Below, one piece after another: positions 29,107-38,247 of a stretch of 64,000 bases of DNA. The stretch's first letter is position 1; each line of letters starts with the position of its first letter. The notes below the pieces were generated by a model. It ran no database searches and was not told the DNA's origin. It saw only the letters and a list, made by a program, of their open reading frames with translations. The DNA is taken from positions 1-64,000 of the forward strand of contig NZ_ANMO01000168.1 in NCBI RefSeq assembly GCF_000338295.1, read 5' to 3'. Both the position numbers and the translations under genes were made by a program. The DNA comes from Rhodopirellula europaea 6C (GTDB lineage Bacteria; Planctomycetota; Planctomycetia; Pirellulales; Pirellulaceae).

Positions 29107-30168
29107 ATGCAGCCCACTCCGCTCCGTCGAATTCTGCTCGGCTTGGGCGTGTTTTCGCTGATTTGTGCGATCGCGATCGTCGCTTATATCCAAATGGGAT
29201 GGTCCGCTAGCGACGCAATCTACATGGTTGTGATCACGATCTTTGGTGTCGGCTATGGCGAAGTCAAACCCGTCGATACACCGGCACTGAGAACGCTGAC
29301 GATCGCGATCATCGTGTTGGGTTATGGAGCTGCGATTTACACCGTCGGTGGATTCATTCAATTTTTAGTCGATGGCGAACTACAGAGCCTGTTGAGGAAT
29401 CGAAAAATGAGCCAAGGCATTGCCAAACTTCGCGCACACACGATCGTTTGTGGATATGGACGAATGGGAGTCCGCGTGGCCGAAGAACTTCAGGAGCTTG
29501 GGCAACCGTTTGTGGTGATCGATGAAAACACGGCACGAGTCGAGGAAGCTCAACAGGCGGGAATGCTGGCCATGGTCGGCAACGCCACCGACGAAGACGT
29601 TCTACTGGCGGCCGGAATCCAACACGCTCGCGGCTTAGCAACATTGCTGCCCGACGATGCCGCCAACGCTTTCATCTGTGTCACGGCGAGAGACCTGGCC
29701 GAAAAAGTCGAAATCGTTTCGCGAGCCGAAAACCATTCCGCTCAAAAGAAACTGATTCGCTGCGGCGCCAACCACGTCGTGATGGCAGCAACCATCGGCG
29801 CAATGCGAGTCACTCAGTTGCTTGTTCGCCCCACCGCGTCCGCTGTTTTGGAATCCTATGGCCTGTCGCATGGGATCAGCGAAGAGCTTTCCGCGATCGG
29901 ATTGAACTTGGAAGAACTGCGACTAACCCGAAGCTCCCCACTGGTTGGCAAACCGCTTGCCGATATTCAAGTTCGCGGCAATCGAGGTTTTCTCATTGTC
30001 GGTGTGAAGCGTGGCGAGGATCCAATCCAGATGAATCCCAGCGGCAACTTGATTTTGGAAGCCAACGACATCGTCATTGTGGTCGGTCACCAAAACGACA
30101 TCGCCGAGTTGTGCTTGGCCCACAAAGTCCAACGACAAGAGATTCTCTATCGTGGCGTCAAAGGCTGA
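29107..30168 (+). CDS. Two-helix potassium channel with RCK domain
   Basis: The 353-residue protein has two membrane helices (about residues 8-30 and 58-82) around a pore loop. The filter region reads ITIFGVGYGEV, so the selectivity core GVGYG is preserved, with Glu where Asp is common. The cytoplasmic part is a TrkA-N/RCK domain with a nucleotide-binding IVCGYGRMGVRVAEE (about residue 115), then a TrkA-C domain (about 265-350). Such channels assemble as tetramers gated by ligands such as calcium, ATP or NAD; the ligand is not predictable here. Confidence 0.9.
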   Translation: MQPTPLRRILLGLGVFSLICAIAIVAYIQMGWSASDAIYMVVITIFGVGYGEVKPVDTPALRTLTIAIIVLGYGAAIYTVGGFIQFLVDGELQSLLRNRKMSQGIAKLRAHTIVCGYGRMGVRVAEELQELGQPFVVIDENTARVEEAQQAGMLAMVGNATDEDVLLAAGIQHARGLATLLPDDAANAFICVTARDLAEKVEIVSRAENHSAQKKLIRCGANHVVMAATIGAMRVTQLLVRPTASAVLESYGLSHGISEELSAIGLNLEELRLTRSSPLVGKPLADIQVRGNRGFLIVGVKRGEDPIQMNPSGNLILEANDIVIVVGHQNDIAELCLAHKVQRQEILYRGVKG

Positions 30169-30181
30169 TCGCGAACCGCCA

Positions 30182-31030
30182 TCAGGCTTCTTCTGACGAA
30201 GCCGCCTCTGTTTTCGCATTGGCAATTCCGCTGGCGATCAAACCAGCGAAGTAGCCGCCTTTGAATCCCGCATCGATGTTGACCACCGCAACATTCGCGG
30301 CACACGACGTCAGCATGCCCATCAATGGGGTCAGGCCGGCAAAATTGGCTCCGTAACCGGTGCTGGCGGGAACGGCGATCACGGGAGTGGCCACGTGTCC
30401 GGCCAACGCCGCCGGCAGAGCGCCTTCCATTCCTGCGACCACCACAATGGCGGCGGCCGCTCGCAATCGAGGAACCGCGGCCAACAAACGTTGAGGCCCG
30501 GCGACTCCGATGTCGTCGATGCGTTCGCAAGCGACCCCCATCCAGGACAAGGTCTCAGCGGCTTCTTCCGCCACGTGAGCATCGGTGCTGCCCGCAGTGA
30601 CGACGGCAACATGAGTGGAGTGGCCTTCGATACCGATTGGGTCCAAATTTTCATCCCCGCAGCCAATTCTCAGCGTGCGGGCGGAGGGGTTGTACCGAGT
30701 GTTATCGAAAACTCGCCGCAACTGAGCCGCCGCGGTCGCGTCGATTCGCGTGATCAAACACCCTTGGCCGACAGCGACCTGAGTTTGCACGATCTGGGTC
30801 ATCAGATCGGTCGATTTCCCCTCACCGTAGATCACTTCGCCAAATCCACAGCGGGTAAGACGCCCCAAATCGACCGTTGCACCGGGAATCGTTTGCATGT
30901 CCGTACCCGCCCCGATCGAGCTGGCCTGGATAGATTCCGCCGCGGCTTCCACGTCGGTTTGCCCCGAAGCGAGGTCCTGCAGAATCTGCAGCAGGGCTGG
31001 GGAGGGGGGTTGATTGGAGGGTTGGTTCAT
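30182..31030 (-). CDS. larB: Nickel-pincer cofactor biosynthesis protein LarB
   Basis: LarB carboxylates and hydrolyses nicotinic acid adenine dinucleotide in making the nickel-pincer nucleotide of lactate racemase. The PurE-like fold covers residues about 125-260. Marks seen are LTRCGFGEVIYGEGK, VVTAGSTDAHVAEEAAE, GMEGALPAALAGH and PVIAVPASTGYG. At 282 residues it is close to the family's length. No larC, larE or larA is in the window, so the pathway must be elsewhere. It is convergent with the potassium channel (13 bases between stops). Confidence 0.88.
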   Translation of the reverse strand: MNQPSNQPPSPALLQILQDLASGQTDVEAAAESIQASSIGAGTDMQTIPGATVDLGRLTRCGFGEVIYGEGKSTDLMTQIVQTQVAVGQGCLITRIDATAAAQLRRVFDNTRYNPSARTLRIGCGDENLDPIGIEGHSTHVAVVTAGSTDAHVAEEAAETLSWMGVACERIDDIGVAGPQRLLAAVPRLRAAAAIVVVAGMEGALPAALAGHVATPVIAVPASTGYGANFAGLTPLMGMLTSCAANVAVVNIDAGFKGGYFAGLIASGIANAKTEAASSEEA

Positions 31031-31153
31031 AGCGTTCTGCTTGACTTTCCGGCCAGGATCCTTCTGACCGTCCTTGCGTGTTTCGCACCGGACAACTTAA
31101 ATGCGAGGCCTTCAAACATAGCCGATTCCCCCGCATTTGGATGCAGATCTGAG

Positions 31154-32368
31154 ATGAAAAGTTGTGTGCTGGCCTATTCCGGTGGTCTCGATACGTCCGT
31201 CATTCTGGGCTGGCTCCAGGACCAAGGCTACGAAGTTCACTGCGTCTACGTGGACCTTGGGCAGCCTTGTGAGGATCGCGATGCCATCATGGAGAAGGCT
31301 CGTACCTGCGGGGCCAAGTCCTCTCGTTTGGTGGACGTTCGTGAAGAACTCTGCCGCGATTTTGCTTTCCCCGTGTTGGCGTGGCAAGCCAAGTACGAAC
31401 AAATCTATCTGCTGGGAACCTCGATTGCTCGCCCGTTGATCAGCAAGGTTTGCCTGGAAGTCGCTCGCGAAGTCGGTGCAACCGCCTACGCTCACGGAGC
31501 AACCGGCAAGGGCAACGACCAATGCCGTTTCCAATTGGCTGCCGAAGCTCTTGATCCCAACATCGAAATGATCGCTCCTTGGCGAATCAAATCTTTCCGC
31601 GACGCTTTCCCAGGCCGAACGGAATTGATCGAGTACTGCGACGTGAAGCGAATTCCAGTCAAAGCCTCGACTGCGAAGCCATACAGCAGCGATGAAAACG
31701 TCCTGCACATTTCCTACGAAGCAGGCAAGCTCGAAGAACTCGACGTCAACGGCGTGGAGCTGGTCGAATTCGGAATGGGCGTGTCACCACAAGACGCTCC
31801 CGACAAACCAGAAGAAGTCACGATCGGCTTTGAGTCCGGTGTGCCCAAGACGTTGAACGGAAAAGCCGTCAACGCTTTGGAAATGGTCGAACAACTCAAC
31901 GACATCGCTGGACGCAACGGTGTCGGTCGCATCGACATGGTGGAAAATCGTTTCGTCGGCATGAAGAGCCGTGGTGTCTACGAGTCGCCCGGCATGACCG
32001 TGTTGTACGACGCGTTGATGTACATCGAGCAACTCACCATGGACCGCGACCTGATGCACCTTCGCGACCGCATGGCTCCCGAAGTCGCTGAATTGGTTTA
32101 CTACGGTTTCTGGTACACGCCCAAGATGGACGCACTGATGTCGTTCATCGAAACGGCTCAACGTCCCGTCACCGGCGAAGTCACGTTGCAACTCTACAAA
32201 GGCAACATCATGGTGTCTTCGCGAACCAGCCCGAACAGCTTGTACGACGAAGAAATCGCGACCATGGAAGGCGGCGGCTCGTACAACCAAGACGACGCCG
32301 AAGGCTTCCTGCGAATCCAAGGCTTGCCTTCGCGAGTCCAAGGCCGCGTGTCACCACGCAAGTTCTGA
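31154..32368 (+). CDS. argG: Argininosuccinate synthase
   Basis: ArgG joins citrulline and aspartate using ATP, the penultimate step of arginine synthesis. The 404-residue protein starts LAYSGGLDTSVILGW (ATP-binding motif) and has YAHGATGKGNDQCRFQ (about residue 115) and SIEDPYxx-equivalent regions conserved in the family. ATG 31154 is chosen because the family starts here. The frame is open upstream for 253 more codons, but that stretch is antisense to larB and not conserved. A strong terminator at 32423-32451 follows. Confidence 0.96.
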   Translation: MKSCVLAYSGGLDTSVILGWLQDQGYEVHCVYVDLGQPCEDRDAIMEKARTCGAKSSRLVDVREELCRDFAFPVLAWQAKYEQIYLLGTSIARPLISKVCLEVAREVGATAYAHGATGKGNDQCRFQLAAEALDPNIEMIAPWRIKSFRDAFPGRTELIEYCDVKRIPVKASTAKPYSSDENVLHISYEAGKLEELDVNGVELVEFGMGVSPQDAPDKPEEVTIGFESGVPKTLNGKAVNALEMVEQLNDIAGRNGVGRIDMVENRFVGMKSRGVYESPGMTVLYDALMYIEQLTMDRDLMHLRDRMAPEVAELVYYGFWYTPKMDALMSFIETAQRPVTGEVTLQLYKGNIMVSSRTSPNSLYDEEIATMEGGGSYNQDDAEGFLRIQGLPSRVQGRVSPRKF

Positions 32369-32422
32369 TTCGCATCGACGATTCACAAGGCAACAACTCG
32401 AGTCGTTGCCAATTCAACATCA

Positions 32423-32451
32423 CGGCGAGGTTCAAACCTCGCCGTTTTTTT
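32423..32451 (+). terminator. Rho-independent terminator of argG
   Basis: A perfect 9-bp stem, CGGCGAGGT (32423-32431) with ACCTCGCCG (32436-32444), and a 4-nt loop are followed by seven T. It begins 55 bases after the argG stop. Confidence 0.92.
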
Positions 32452-32482
32452 ATGGACGCGTGCCAGCTCTCAAACGCTCGTC

Positions 32483-33406
32483 TCAAGGTTGAGTGGACGC
32501 CCATTCGTCCAGCACATCGTCCGATAGGGGCTCACCTCCCGACGGAGTGATCAACGCTTGGACGGTCAACGGTGGCGTTGTATCCGGCAAAAAGTACCCG
32601 CTGCCTTCCACCGTCGCGACACAGACGCCACCATCGGTTGCTCCCCCGAGTCCCTTTCCCGAAGGCGGGTTGATGAGGCCGCCGATCGACCCAACATCCA
32701 AGTCATAGGGCTCCATCCACGATTCGGTCATGCTGTTCATCTGGCCCTCGGCCAGCAGGATCGTCTTCGTCGCGCCATCGGTCACCTGCCGAGGTCCCAA
32801 CGGTCCGGTACTAGGGAATAACGTCCCGGCACCAGTCACCAAGTGATAGACCGTGCCCGTGCCCCAACTGTTGCTCTCCGGATGCCGATAGACCGACGGC
32901 GTTTGGCTGTAGAGAAGCATTTGGTTTTCGCCCTCATTCCAGGGAACATCCTTGTCGATCTGGTTGTACAAACCGTCCTCACCCAGATACGGCAGAATGG
33001 TCACCCGCCACGAGTGCAGCTTCCGCCCTGCGGCATCCACCGTGTACGGGGCAGGGTAGACGCCATGATCGGCAGCGTACGCATTCAGTGCCGTCGCGAT
33101 CGTCTCCAGGTTTTTGATGCTGCTTAAACGCTGGCGGCCCGTGCGTATTTTCTTGGCCGTCCGGCTGCCAACCTGGATCGCCGCGATCAAACCGGCTCCG
33201 ACCAGCAGCAACGCCAATCCGGCCGCGACAAACCAAATCGCCGATTTGTTGCGTTTGCCAGGCCGATTTCCCATCCGCCGCGAGCCAGCGAACTCGGGCA
33301 TCGTGATTTCGCGACCGCATACGACACAGTCGCCCGTGCGACCGCTGTATTCATCTTCCACCTCGGTTTGCGATTGGCAGTGTGGGCAAGTGAACAGAAA
33401 CGTCAT
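32483..33406 (-). CDS. Zinc-ribbon DUF1559-like membrane protein
   Basis: The 307-residue protein has an N-terminal four-cysteine ribbon ([11 protein letters not shown] ... CVVCGREI), a membrane helix at about residues 55-80, and an outer domain resembling planctomycete DUF1559: [20 protein letters not shown], then [26 protein letters not shown], and [13 protein letters not shown]. Normal DUF1559 proteins begin with a prepilin-like GFTLIE helix; here that is replaced by the ribbon plus helix, so it is a rearranged relative. The function of the family is unknown. It converges with argG. Confidence 0.82.
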   Translation of the reverse strand: MTFLFTCPHCQSQTEVEDEYSGRTGDCVVCGREITMPEFAGSRRMGNRPGKRNKSAIWFVAAGLALLLVGAGLIAAIQVGSRTAKKIRTGRQRLSSIKNLETIATALNAYAADHGVYPAPYTVDAAGRKLHSWRVTILPYLGEDGLYNQIDKDVPWNEGENQMLLYSQTPSVYRHPESNSWGTGTVYHLVTGAGTLFPSTGPLGPRQVTDGATKTILLAEGQMNSMTESWMEPYDLDVGSIGGLINPPSGKGLGGATDGGVCVATVEGSGYFLPDTTPPLTVQALITPSGGEPLSDDVLDEWASTQP

Positions 33407-33498
33407 ACGATCCTTTCCATCAAATCAGTGATGCACCGCGTGTGCGTCCAGCCACCAATTTAGCCCATCTCGTCACGACCTGGATCACGAACCGGCCC

Positions 33499-33936
33499 AT
33501 GAAAATTGTTTTGCAACGCAGCCGACAAGCCAGCGTTTCTGTGGATGGCAAAATCGTTGGTCAGATCGAGCGAGGATTGGTGGCTTTGATTGGCATCGGT
33601 CACGAAGACACGGAAGCAACCGCGTCCGCCTTGGCCGACAAGACCGCTGGACTTCGGATCTTTGCGGACGAAAACGGCAAGATGAATCGCAATGTAATCG
33701 ATGCCGGTGGTGACGTGCTCGCGATCAGCCAGTTCACGTTGTTGGCCGATTGCCGGAAAGGACGCCGGCCCGCGTTCACTGACGCCGCGCCACCGGATCG
33801 TGCGAACGAGCTTTACGAGCACTATGTCAGTGAACTTCGCAAAACGGGATTGTCGGTCCCATGCGGAATCTTCGCCGCTGACATGGCGGTGTCGCTGACA
33901 AACGATGGTCCGGTCACAATCATCTTGGAACTGTGA
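33499..33936 (+). CDS. dtd: D-aminoacyl-tRNA deacylase
   Basis: Dtd removes D-amino acids (and glycine from tRNA-Ala) from mischarged tRNAs. The 145-residue length is standard. Marks are [16 protein letters not shown] at the start, [15 protein letters not shown] (catalytic-loop SQFTL) and [12 protein letters not shown] (the GPVT-type cross-subunit motif) at the end. ATG 33499 (MKIVLQR) is the conserved start; the in-frame ATG at 33442 adds 19 unconserved residues. Confidence 0.95.
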   Translation: MKIVLQRSRQASVSVDGKIVGQIERGLVALIGIGHEDTEATASALADKTAGLRIFADENGKMNRNVIDAGGDVLAISQFTLLADCRKGRRPAFTDAAPPDRANELYEHYVSELRKTGLSVPCGIFAADMAVSLTNDGPVTIILEL

Positions 33937-33960
33937 CGCACGTTTAGAGGTGAGAGGCGA

Positions 33961-34875
33961 TTATCGCTGGGGCAGGGCAGGGGGCCAATTCGGTCGAGCA
34001 ACTCTTTGCCCCATTCCCGGCTGAAGCGCGCCGGGCTGCGTCGCGCCAGGTTGAACCTGTGACGGCAAACCAAAGTTGGAAGGCGACTCCTGCGGTGATG
34101 TCACTCGCGGTTGCCACTGTGGCGGCTCACGAGATTCCCACGGTGCGAACAACGACGGATTGGTGTAGTCCGGATTGATCTCATCCTGGCTGGGAACCGC
34201 ATAGCGATCGCGATCCATTCGCACACGCTGGCGAAGCCGGTCCAAAATTTCGTGATCGCCCCAGGCCAAATACGTGAACAGCCCGAGCTGACCCCAAACG
34301 AAGATGTTGGCCAGCGGACTGCTGCCAAAGAATTTCAACGCCGTGCCAAACGATTTCTTCACTCGCATCGAGCCACGGCTGAAATCCAAGGACCAAATCT
34401 CATCCAAGATCAAATGGGTCAAGAAACCAACCAGCACAGCGCAGGATTTGTAGACCCGAACCGCTTCGCTGGCGCATGGCATCGCCATGTATGCGATCAG
34501 TCCCGCGACCAGCGCCGCGGGGATGCTGTGCCACATGCCTCGGTGAACCGTGAACTTGCGGAATCCCTCCACGGCAACAAATCGAATCGCGATGTAAACG
34601 ATCATCGCCGCCAGCGCCATCGCTTCGTGTGACAGCCCCAAGTCTCGCCAACGATCGATCATCAGCATCGGTACGACCGCCGCCAAAAACAGACTCGTTT
34701 CGCGAAGCGGCACGCCAGAATCGCTGTCCAAATCCGGCAACATCCCCGAAACGCTGCACAGCCCACCGGCCAGCAGCGCACTCTCCATCGACATGCCTTG
34801 GTCGAACACGCCCCAATATCCATAGGCGCATCCGACAACGGTGCTCGTCGAGATATGGGTTTTGAAGCCAGCCAA
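33961..34875 (-). CDS. YdjM/DUF457-like membrane protein
   Basis: The protein (304 residues from TTG 34875) resembles membrane-bound metal-dependent hydrolases of the YdjM/DUF457 family. It begins GFKTHISTSTVVG and has about five membrane helices. The His/Asp-rich loops SGMLPDLDSDSG, HRGMWHSIPAA and LTHLILDEIWSLD carry likely metal ligands. A Pro/Gln-rich tail of about 70 residues follows. A longer frame from GTG 34956 exists, but the added part is not conserved and contains the octamer at 34907. Two GGGNAGGG octamers overlap the last codons before the stop. Confidence 0.8.
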   Translation of the reverse strand: MAGFKTHISTSTVVGCAYGYWGVFDQGMSMESALLAGGLCSVSGMLPDLDSDSGVPLRETSLFLAAVVPMLMIDRWRDLGLSHEAMALAAMIVYIAIRFVAVEGFRKFTVHRGMWHSIPAALVAGLIAYMAMPCASEAVRVYKSCAVLVGFLTHLILDEIWSLDFSRGSMRVKKSFGTALKFFGSSPLANIFVWGQLGLFTYLAWGDHEILDRLRQRVRMDRDRYAVPSQDEINPDYTNPSLFAPWESREPPQWQPRVTSPQESPSNFGLPSQVQPGATQPGALQPGMGQRVARPNWPPALPQR

Positions 34876-35203
34876 TGAAACGCGAACGGGAAGGAGGCGA
34901 CGGGCGGGGAAGGGCGGTCCGACAAAATTTTCCCGAGACACCAACCGCCAAACCACAAAGGCCCCAAACTACGAGGGCGGAGCAGGGCGGTCGCGCACCG
35001 AGAACCATTGGCGTTACCAAATTCAGGCCCCCGCCCGCCACCGGAAATTTTTGATCCGCCAATCGAGCCCCTGCCCCAGACGAGGCCCCATCGCCGGATG
35101 CCCGCCACCGGCTCCCCAAAAAAATTGCTGTTCGCCCTGCCCCTTCCATTTTGCTACAAGCGTCAAAACGGTCCGAATCCGTTGCAGCGGTGAAATTGCG
35201 CTC

Positions 35204-36001
35204 ATGCAGACTTACGACATTCTGATGACGGTCATCCTGGTCGGCGCAACCTTGTTGGGCGCGATTCGCGGATTTGCATGGCAACTCGCCTCGATCGCTT
35301 CCATCGTTGTCAGCTATTGCGTCGCGTACCACTATCGCGAACCATTCAGTCAGAACATTCATGCTGCGCCGCCTTGGAATCAATTCCTGGCAATGTTCAT
35401 CCTGTTCGTCGGGACGTCGTTCGTCATCTGGGTCGCGCTGCGAATGGTCAGCGGAATGATCGACCGAATGCGACTGAAAGAATTCGACCGCCAGATCGGA
35501 GCTCTGTTTGGACTCGCCAAAGGAGCACTCTTGTGCACGATCATCACGCTCTTCGCGGTCACACTTTTTGGTGAAAGAACTCAGCGAGCGATCGTCGCCA
35601 GCGAAAGCGGCCGCCTGATCGCTCGTGTCCTCGCCGAGTCCAATTCGATCATGCCACCAGAACTGGACAGCGTCGTTCGCCCGTATCTGGATCAGTTCAG
35701 CGACGAAGAACTGGGCGAGCCATCGGGCTCGGAAGGATCCTGGCTCTCGCAATCTCAGGTCGCACCGAACGCAAATCCAAATTGGTCGCATTCGAACGTT
35801 CAACCGGCGAACAATTTCGCGCCGCAAAACGGCTTTGAACAAGCCCAAAATGCCGCGCGATCACAGCCGCCATTTAGTGGCTTTGGCGGAAGCCCAACAC
35901 CGACGTCCAACCCGGATTTCAACTCCGCCGCGGGCTCACAACAGCAGGCTCCGACATGGCGTCAATCCGCGACGCCGCAGTGGCAAACGCCGCGTCGCTG
36001 A
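35204..36001 (+). CDS. CvpA-family membrane protein
   Basis: The 265-residue protein has the CvpA arrangement of four membrane helices (about residues 5-25, 28-48, 62-85 and 105-125) starting QTYDILMTVILVGATLLGAIRGFAWQ in parts, with the conserved RGF. CvpA proteins are linked to colicin V export and envelope homeostasis in other bacteria. The C-terminal 100 residues are a low-complexity Gln/Asn/Pro/Ser tail. ATG 35204 gives the family start; the open frame upstream is not conserved. It is convergent with accA. Confidence 0.8.
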   Translation: MQTYDILMTVILVGATLLGAIRGFAWQLASIASIVVSYCVAYHYREPFSQNIHAAPPWNQFLAMFILFVGTSFVIWVALRMVSGMIDRMRLKEFDRQIGALFGLAKGALLCTIITLFAVTLFGERTQRAIVASESGRLIARVLAESNSIMPPELDSVVRPYLDQFSDEELGEPSGSEGSWLSQSQVAPNANPNWSHSNVQPANNFAPQNGFEQAQNAARSQPPFSGFGGSPTPTSNPDFNSAAGSQQQAPTWRQSATPQWQTPRR

Positions 36002-36339
36002 CCGCCCGCTGATCTTCCGCTTGGCGACGACCGAGCGTCAGTGAAACGATCGCGATCTCGGATTCGCGAAGACGGCGAACGATCGGGGCGGGGCATCCTT
36101 CAGATTGCCAGCACCCAGCGATCCCGAGCGTCACGAAACCAAAGCCCAGACGCAGAAAACGCCTGAAACACGTGTTTTACGCACCTCGAATACAACATAA
36201 GGGGCATTATCGGACGTTGCGGGGCGGTCGAAATCCGCCCTGATTCGCCGTGCGAGTCCCATTTGCATCCGACCGTCCCAGCCAACATCCGGTCACCGAG
36301 ATGTTCTCTCGGCGACCGAAACTTCCACTCGTGTCGGCC
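36002..36339. other. Convergent intergenic region holding candidate dif
   Basis: These 338 bases lie between the stops of cvpA (plus) and accA (minus). They contain the candidate dif site (36190-36217) and an inverted repeat GGGCGG / CCGCCC (36222-36227 and 36235-36240). ORFs crossing the region lack conserved features. Confidence 0.6.
36190..36217 (-). other. Candidate chromosome dimer resolution site (dif)
   Basis: Read on the minus strand, the 28 bp consist of a XerC-type arm ACGTCCGATAA, a 6-bp centre TGCCCC and a XerD-type arm TTATGTTGTAT. The XerD arm shares TTATGTT and the final AT with E. coli dif. The XerC arm shares CCGATAA with actinobacterial dif as I recall that consensus. It sits in a convergent intergenic region about 1.1 kb from the octamer strand switch. 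The identity is inferred from arm similarity, spacing and location. Confidence 0.75.
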
Positions 36340-37299
36340 TCAGCTTTCTTCCAAGAAGACTCCGAGCCGGCGGAATTTTTCGTAGCGTTGCTCGAGCATT
36401 TGATCGACCGGCATCTCTTCCAATTCAGACAGCTGCCGCGACAGATAAGTCTTCATCCGAGTCGCCATTTGATGGTGGTCACGATGAGCGCCACCGAGCG
36501 GTTCTTCGAGGACATCATCGACGACACCGAGACGCAACAAATGGTCGCTCGTGAACCGAAGAGCGGCGGCCGCTTTGGGCGCGTGTTCGTGACTCTTCCA
36601 CAGAATGCCGGCACAGCCTTCCGGGCTGATGACGCTGTAGTAAGCGTGCTGCAAAACCGCGACTCGATCGCCGACACCGATCCCGAGAGCACCACCAGAC
36701 CCGCCTTCGCCAATCACGACGCAGATGACCGGCGTTTTCAGATCACTCATCATGAACATGCTTTCGGCGATCACTTGCGCCTGCCCACGTTCCTCGGCAC
36801 CGATCCCTGGATACGCTCCCGGCGTGTCAATGAAACAAATGACCGGCAAGCGATATTTCTCGGCCATTTTCATTTTCACCATGGCCTTGCGATAACCTTC
36901 CGGATGAGCGCAACCAAAGTGACAAGCCGCACGTTCCTTGTAGGTCCTACCTTTTTGGTGACCGATCACCATGACCTTGAATCGATCCAGTTTCGCGAAG
37001 CCCGACAGCATCGCGCGGTCGTCGCCAAAGTGCTTGTCACCGTGCAATTCGACAAATTCGTCAAACGCTAAGTTGAGGTAATCACGCGTGTAAGGACGGT
37101 TTTTATGACGAGCCACTTGGACCGTTTGCCAAGGGTCCAACGATGAGTACGTCTCTTTCAGTTTGGCAACACGCGCCAAACGCAACGATCGAATCGCTGA
37201 GTCAATTTCTTCACTGCGATCAGTGTTCCGTTCCAGCGAAGCGATTTGCTCCTCCAGATCCGCGATCTCATTTTCGAATTCTAATCCGGGTCCGGCCAT
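36340..37299 (-). CDS. accA: Acetyl-CoA carboxylase carboxyltransferase subunit alpha
   Basis: AccA, with AccD, transfers the carboxyl group from biotin to acetyl-CoA to make malonyl-CoA for fatty-acid synthesis. The 319-residue length is typical. Marks are VELHGDKHFGDDRAMLSG, MVIGHQKGR, HPEGYRKAMVKMKMAEKY in parts, FIDTPGAYPGIGAEERGQ and GEGGSGGALGIGVGD. It starts at ATG 37299, three bases after the stop of an upstream Ser/Thr kinase gene, so the two are probably one transcript. Confidence 0.95.
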   Translation of the reverse strand: MAGPGLEFENEIADLEEQIASLERNTDRSEEIDSAIRSLRLARVAKLKETYSSLDPWQTVQVARHKNRPYTRDYLNLAFDEFVELHGDKHFGDDRAMLSGFAKLDRFKVMVIGHQKGRTYKERAACHFGCAHPEGYRKAMVKMKMAEKYRLPVICFIDTPGAYPGIGAEERGQAQVIAESMFMMSDLKTPVICVVIGEGGSGGALGIGVGDRVAVLQHAYYSVISPEGCAGILWKSHEHAPKAAAALRFTSDHLLRLGVVDDVLEEPLGGAHRDHHQMATRMKTYLSRQLSELEEMPVDQMLEQRYEKFRRLGVFLEES

Positions 37300-37302
37300 C
37301 GC

Positions 37303-38247
37303 TTAATTTTCCTCTTCTTCGTCGCTGGTAGGTTCGGGGCGTTTAATCATGTCCTCAGGCGACTTCATGGAGGTGTCATCATCAAAGATGGTCACTTCCG
37401 GTCGACGAGGACGTTTCCGCCAAACTTCGATGTTGCGGAAGACTTTTAAGAATTCCCAAACCGATGGCGGCCGAGCGTCGGGCGACTTCGCCATCATGCT
37501 TTTGACCAAGTCCGCAAAATCCTTGGTCACGTTGTCGTTGTGGACGATTGGACTTGGGATCGATGCCGACAAGTGTTTCGACAGCAGATCGTTGGGAGTC
37601 TGTCCGGTGTATGGTGGCTTGCCTGTGCAGGCTTCGAACAGCACGCAACCGAACGAATAAATGTCACTGCGTTCGTCGCAAAGCTTCCCGCGAATTTGCT
37701 CGGGAGCCATGTAACTGCGTGTGCCCTGGATGTTCTTTGCCTTGTAGAACATCTTGCTCAAACCGGTTCGCTTCGGTTCGGTGATTGTGAAGTCAATCAG
37801 CTTGGTCTCACCGGTATGAGAAACCAGATAATTGTCTGGTTTGATATCGCGGTGGATCCAATTCTTCGTGTGCATGTAGTAGAGGCCCTCGGCAGCTTGC
37901 TCGACGATTTTGTCGAGCATGTAGGCCAGCGATTCCGGGCCCTTGCGAAGCGCCTGCTTCATGTTCATTTCACTGAACAATTCCAACACCAAAAACGGGC
38001 GGCCGTTTTCGACACGGTGATCGATCATCTTGATGATCCGAGGGCTGTTAAGCGTTTTGCCAACGTTGTACTCGTGTTTGAGCGATGCCAGCTCAGCTTT
38101 ATCGTTCGACATCGACTGCCGCAAAATCTTCAGCGCATATCGCTTTTGATCCCCTTCATCAATCGCTTCCCAAACTTCGGCGGTCGATCCAATACGGATC
38201 AGACGAGCAAGTCGGTAAGGACCTAGAAAGTCGCGTGATTTAGACAT
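37303..38247 (-). CDS. Ser/Thr protein kinase with altered DFG motif
   Basis: The 314-residue cytoplasmic kinase has a Gly-rich loop IRIGSTAEVWEA, ATP-site Lys in YALKIL, the catalytic loop HRDIKPDNY (about residue 137) and the APE region SYMAPEQIRG. The Mg-binding DFG is replaced by DFT (LIDFTITEP), keeping the Asp. The last 40 residues are acidic (ending SDEEEEN) and there is no membrane segment. ATG 38247 (MSKSRDFLGPY) begins the kinase fold; the longer frame upstream is not conserved. Coupling to accA suggests a role near fatty-acid or envelope control, which is inference. Confidence 0.88.
   Translation of the reverse strand: MSKSRDFLGPYRLARLIRIGSTAEVWEAIDEGDQKRYALKILRQSMSNDKAELASLKHEYNVGKTLNSPRIIKMIDHRVENGRPFLVLELFSEMNMKQALRKGPESLAYMLDKIVEQAAEGLYYMHTKNWIHRDIKPDNYLVSHTGETKLIDFTITEPKRTGLSKMFYKAKNIQGTRSYMAPEQIRGKLCDERSDIYSFGCVLFEACTGKPPYTGQTPNDLLSKHLSASIPSPIVHNDNVTKDFADLVKSMMAKSPDARPPSVWEFLKVFRNIEVWRKRPRRPEVTIFDDDTSMKSPEDMIKRPEPTSDEEEEN

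Larger units (their letters stand above)
8674..34914 (+). other. KOPS-like GGGNAGGG octamers, all on the plus strand
   Basis: By eye I found 11 matches to GGGNAGGG on this strand: 8674, 8679, 12478, 19793, 19798, 24354, 30999, 33049, 33970, 33975 and 34907 (first bases). I found none on the minus strand left of 35069. Nine have N=C or A in an extended GGGCAGGGC context. The E. coli KOPS consensus is the same octamer and directs FtsK toward dif; here the polarity points rightward. Confidence 0.75.

Noticed and set aside
30395-31153. Long in-frame extension upstream of argG
   Set aside because: It is antisense to larB and lacks ArgG homology; the ATG at 31154 opens with the conserved ATP-binding motif.
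34915-35068. A dif site exactly at the octamer switch
   Set aside because: No 11-6-11 arrangement with the conserved arms was found there; only weak inverted repeats such as TTGG/CCAA.
36190-36217. Sigma-28 promoter, because of the CCGATAA core
   Set aside because: No TAAA -35 at the right distance on the minus strand; arm symmetry and the 6-bp centre fit dif better.
35919-36288. Small minus-strand ORFs (about 60-71 residues) across the candidate dif region
   Set aside because: One overlaps the cvpA end antisense. Lipobox-like text appears (LGIAGCW), but there is no credible start or conserved length.
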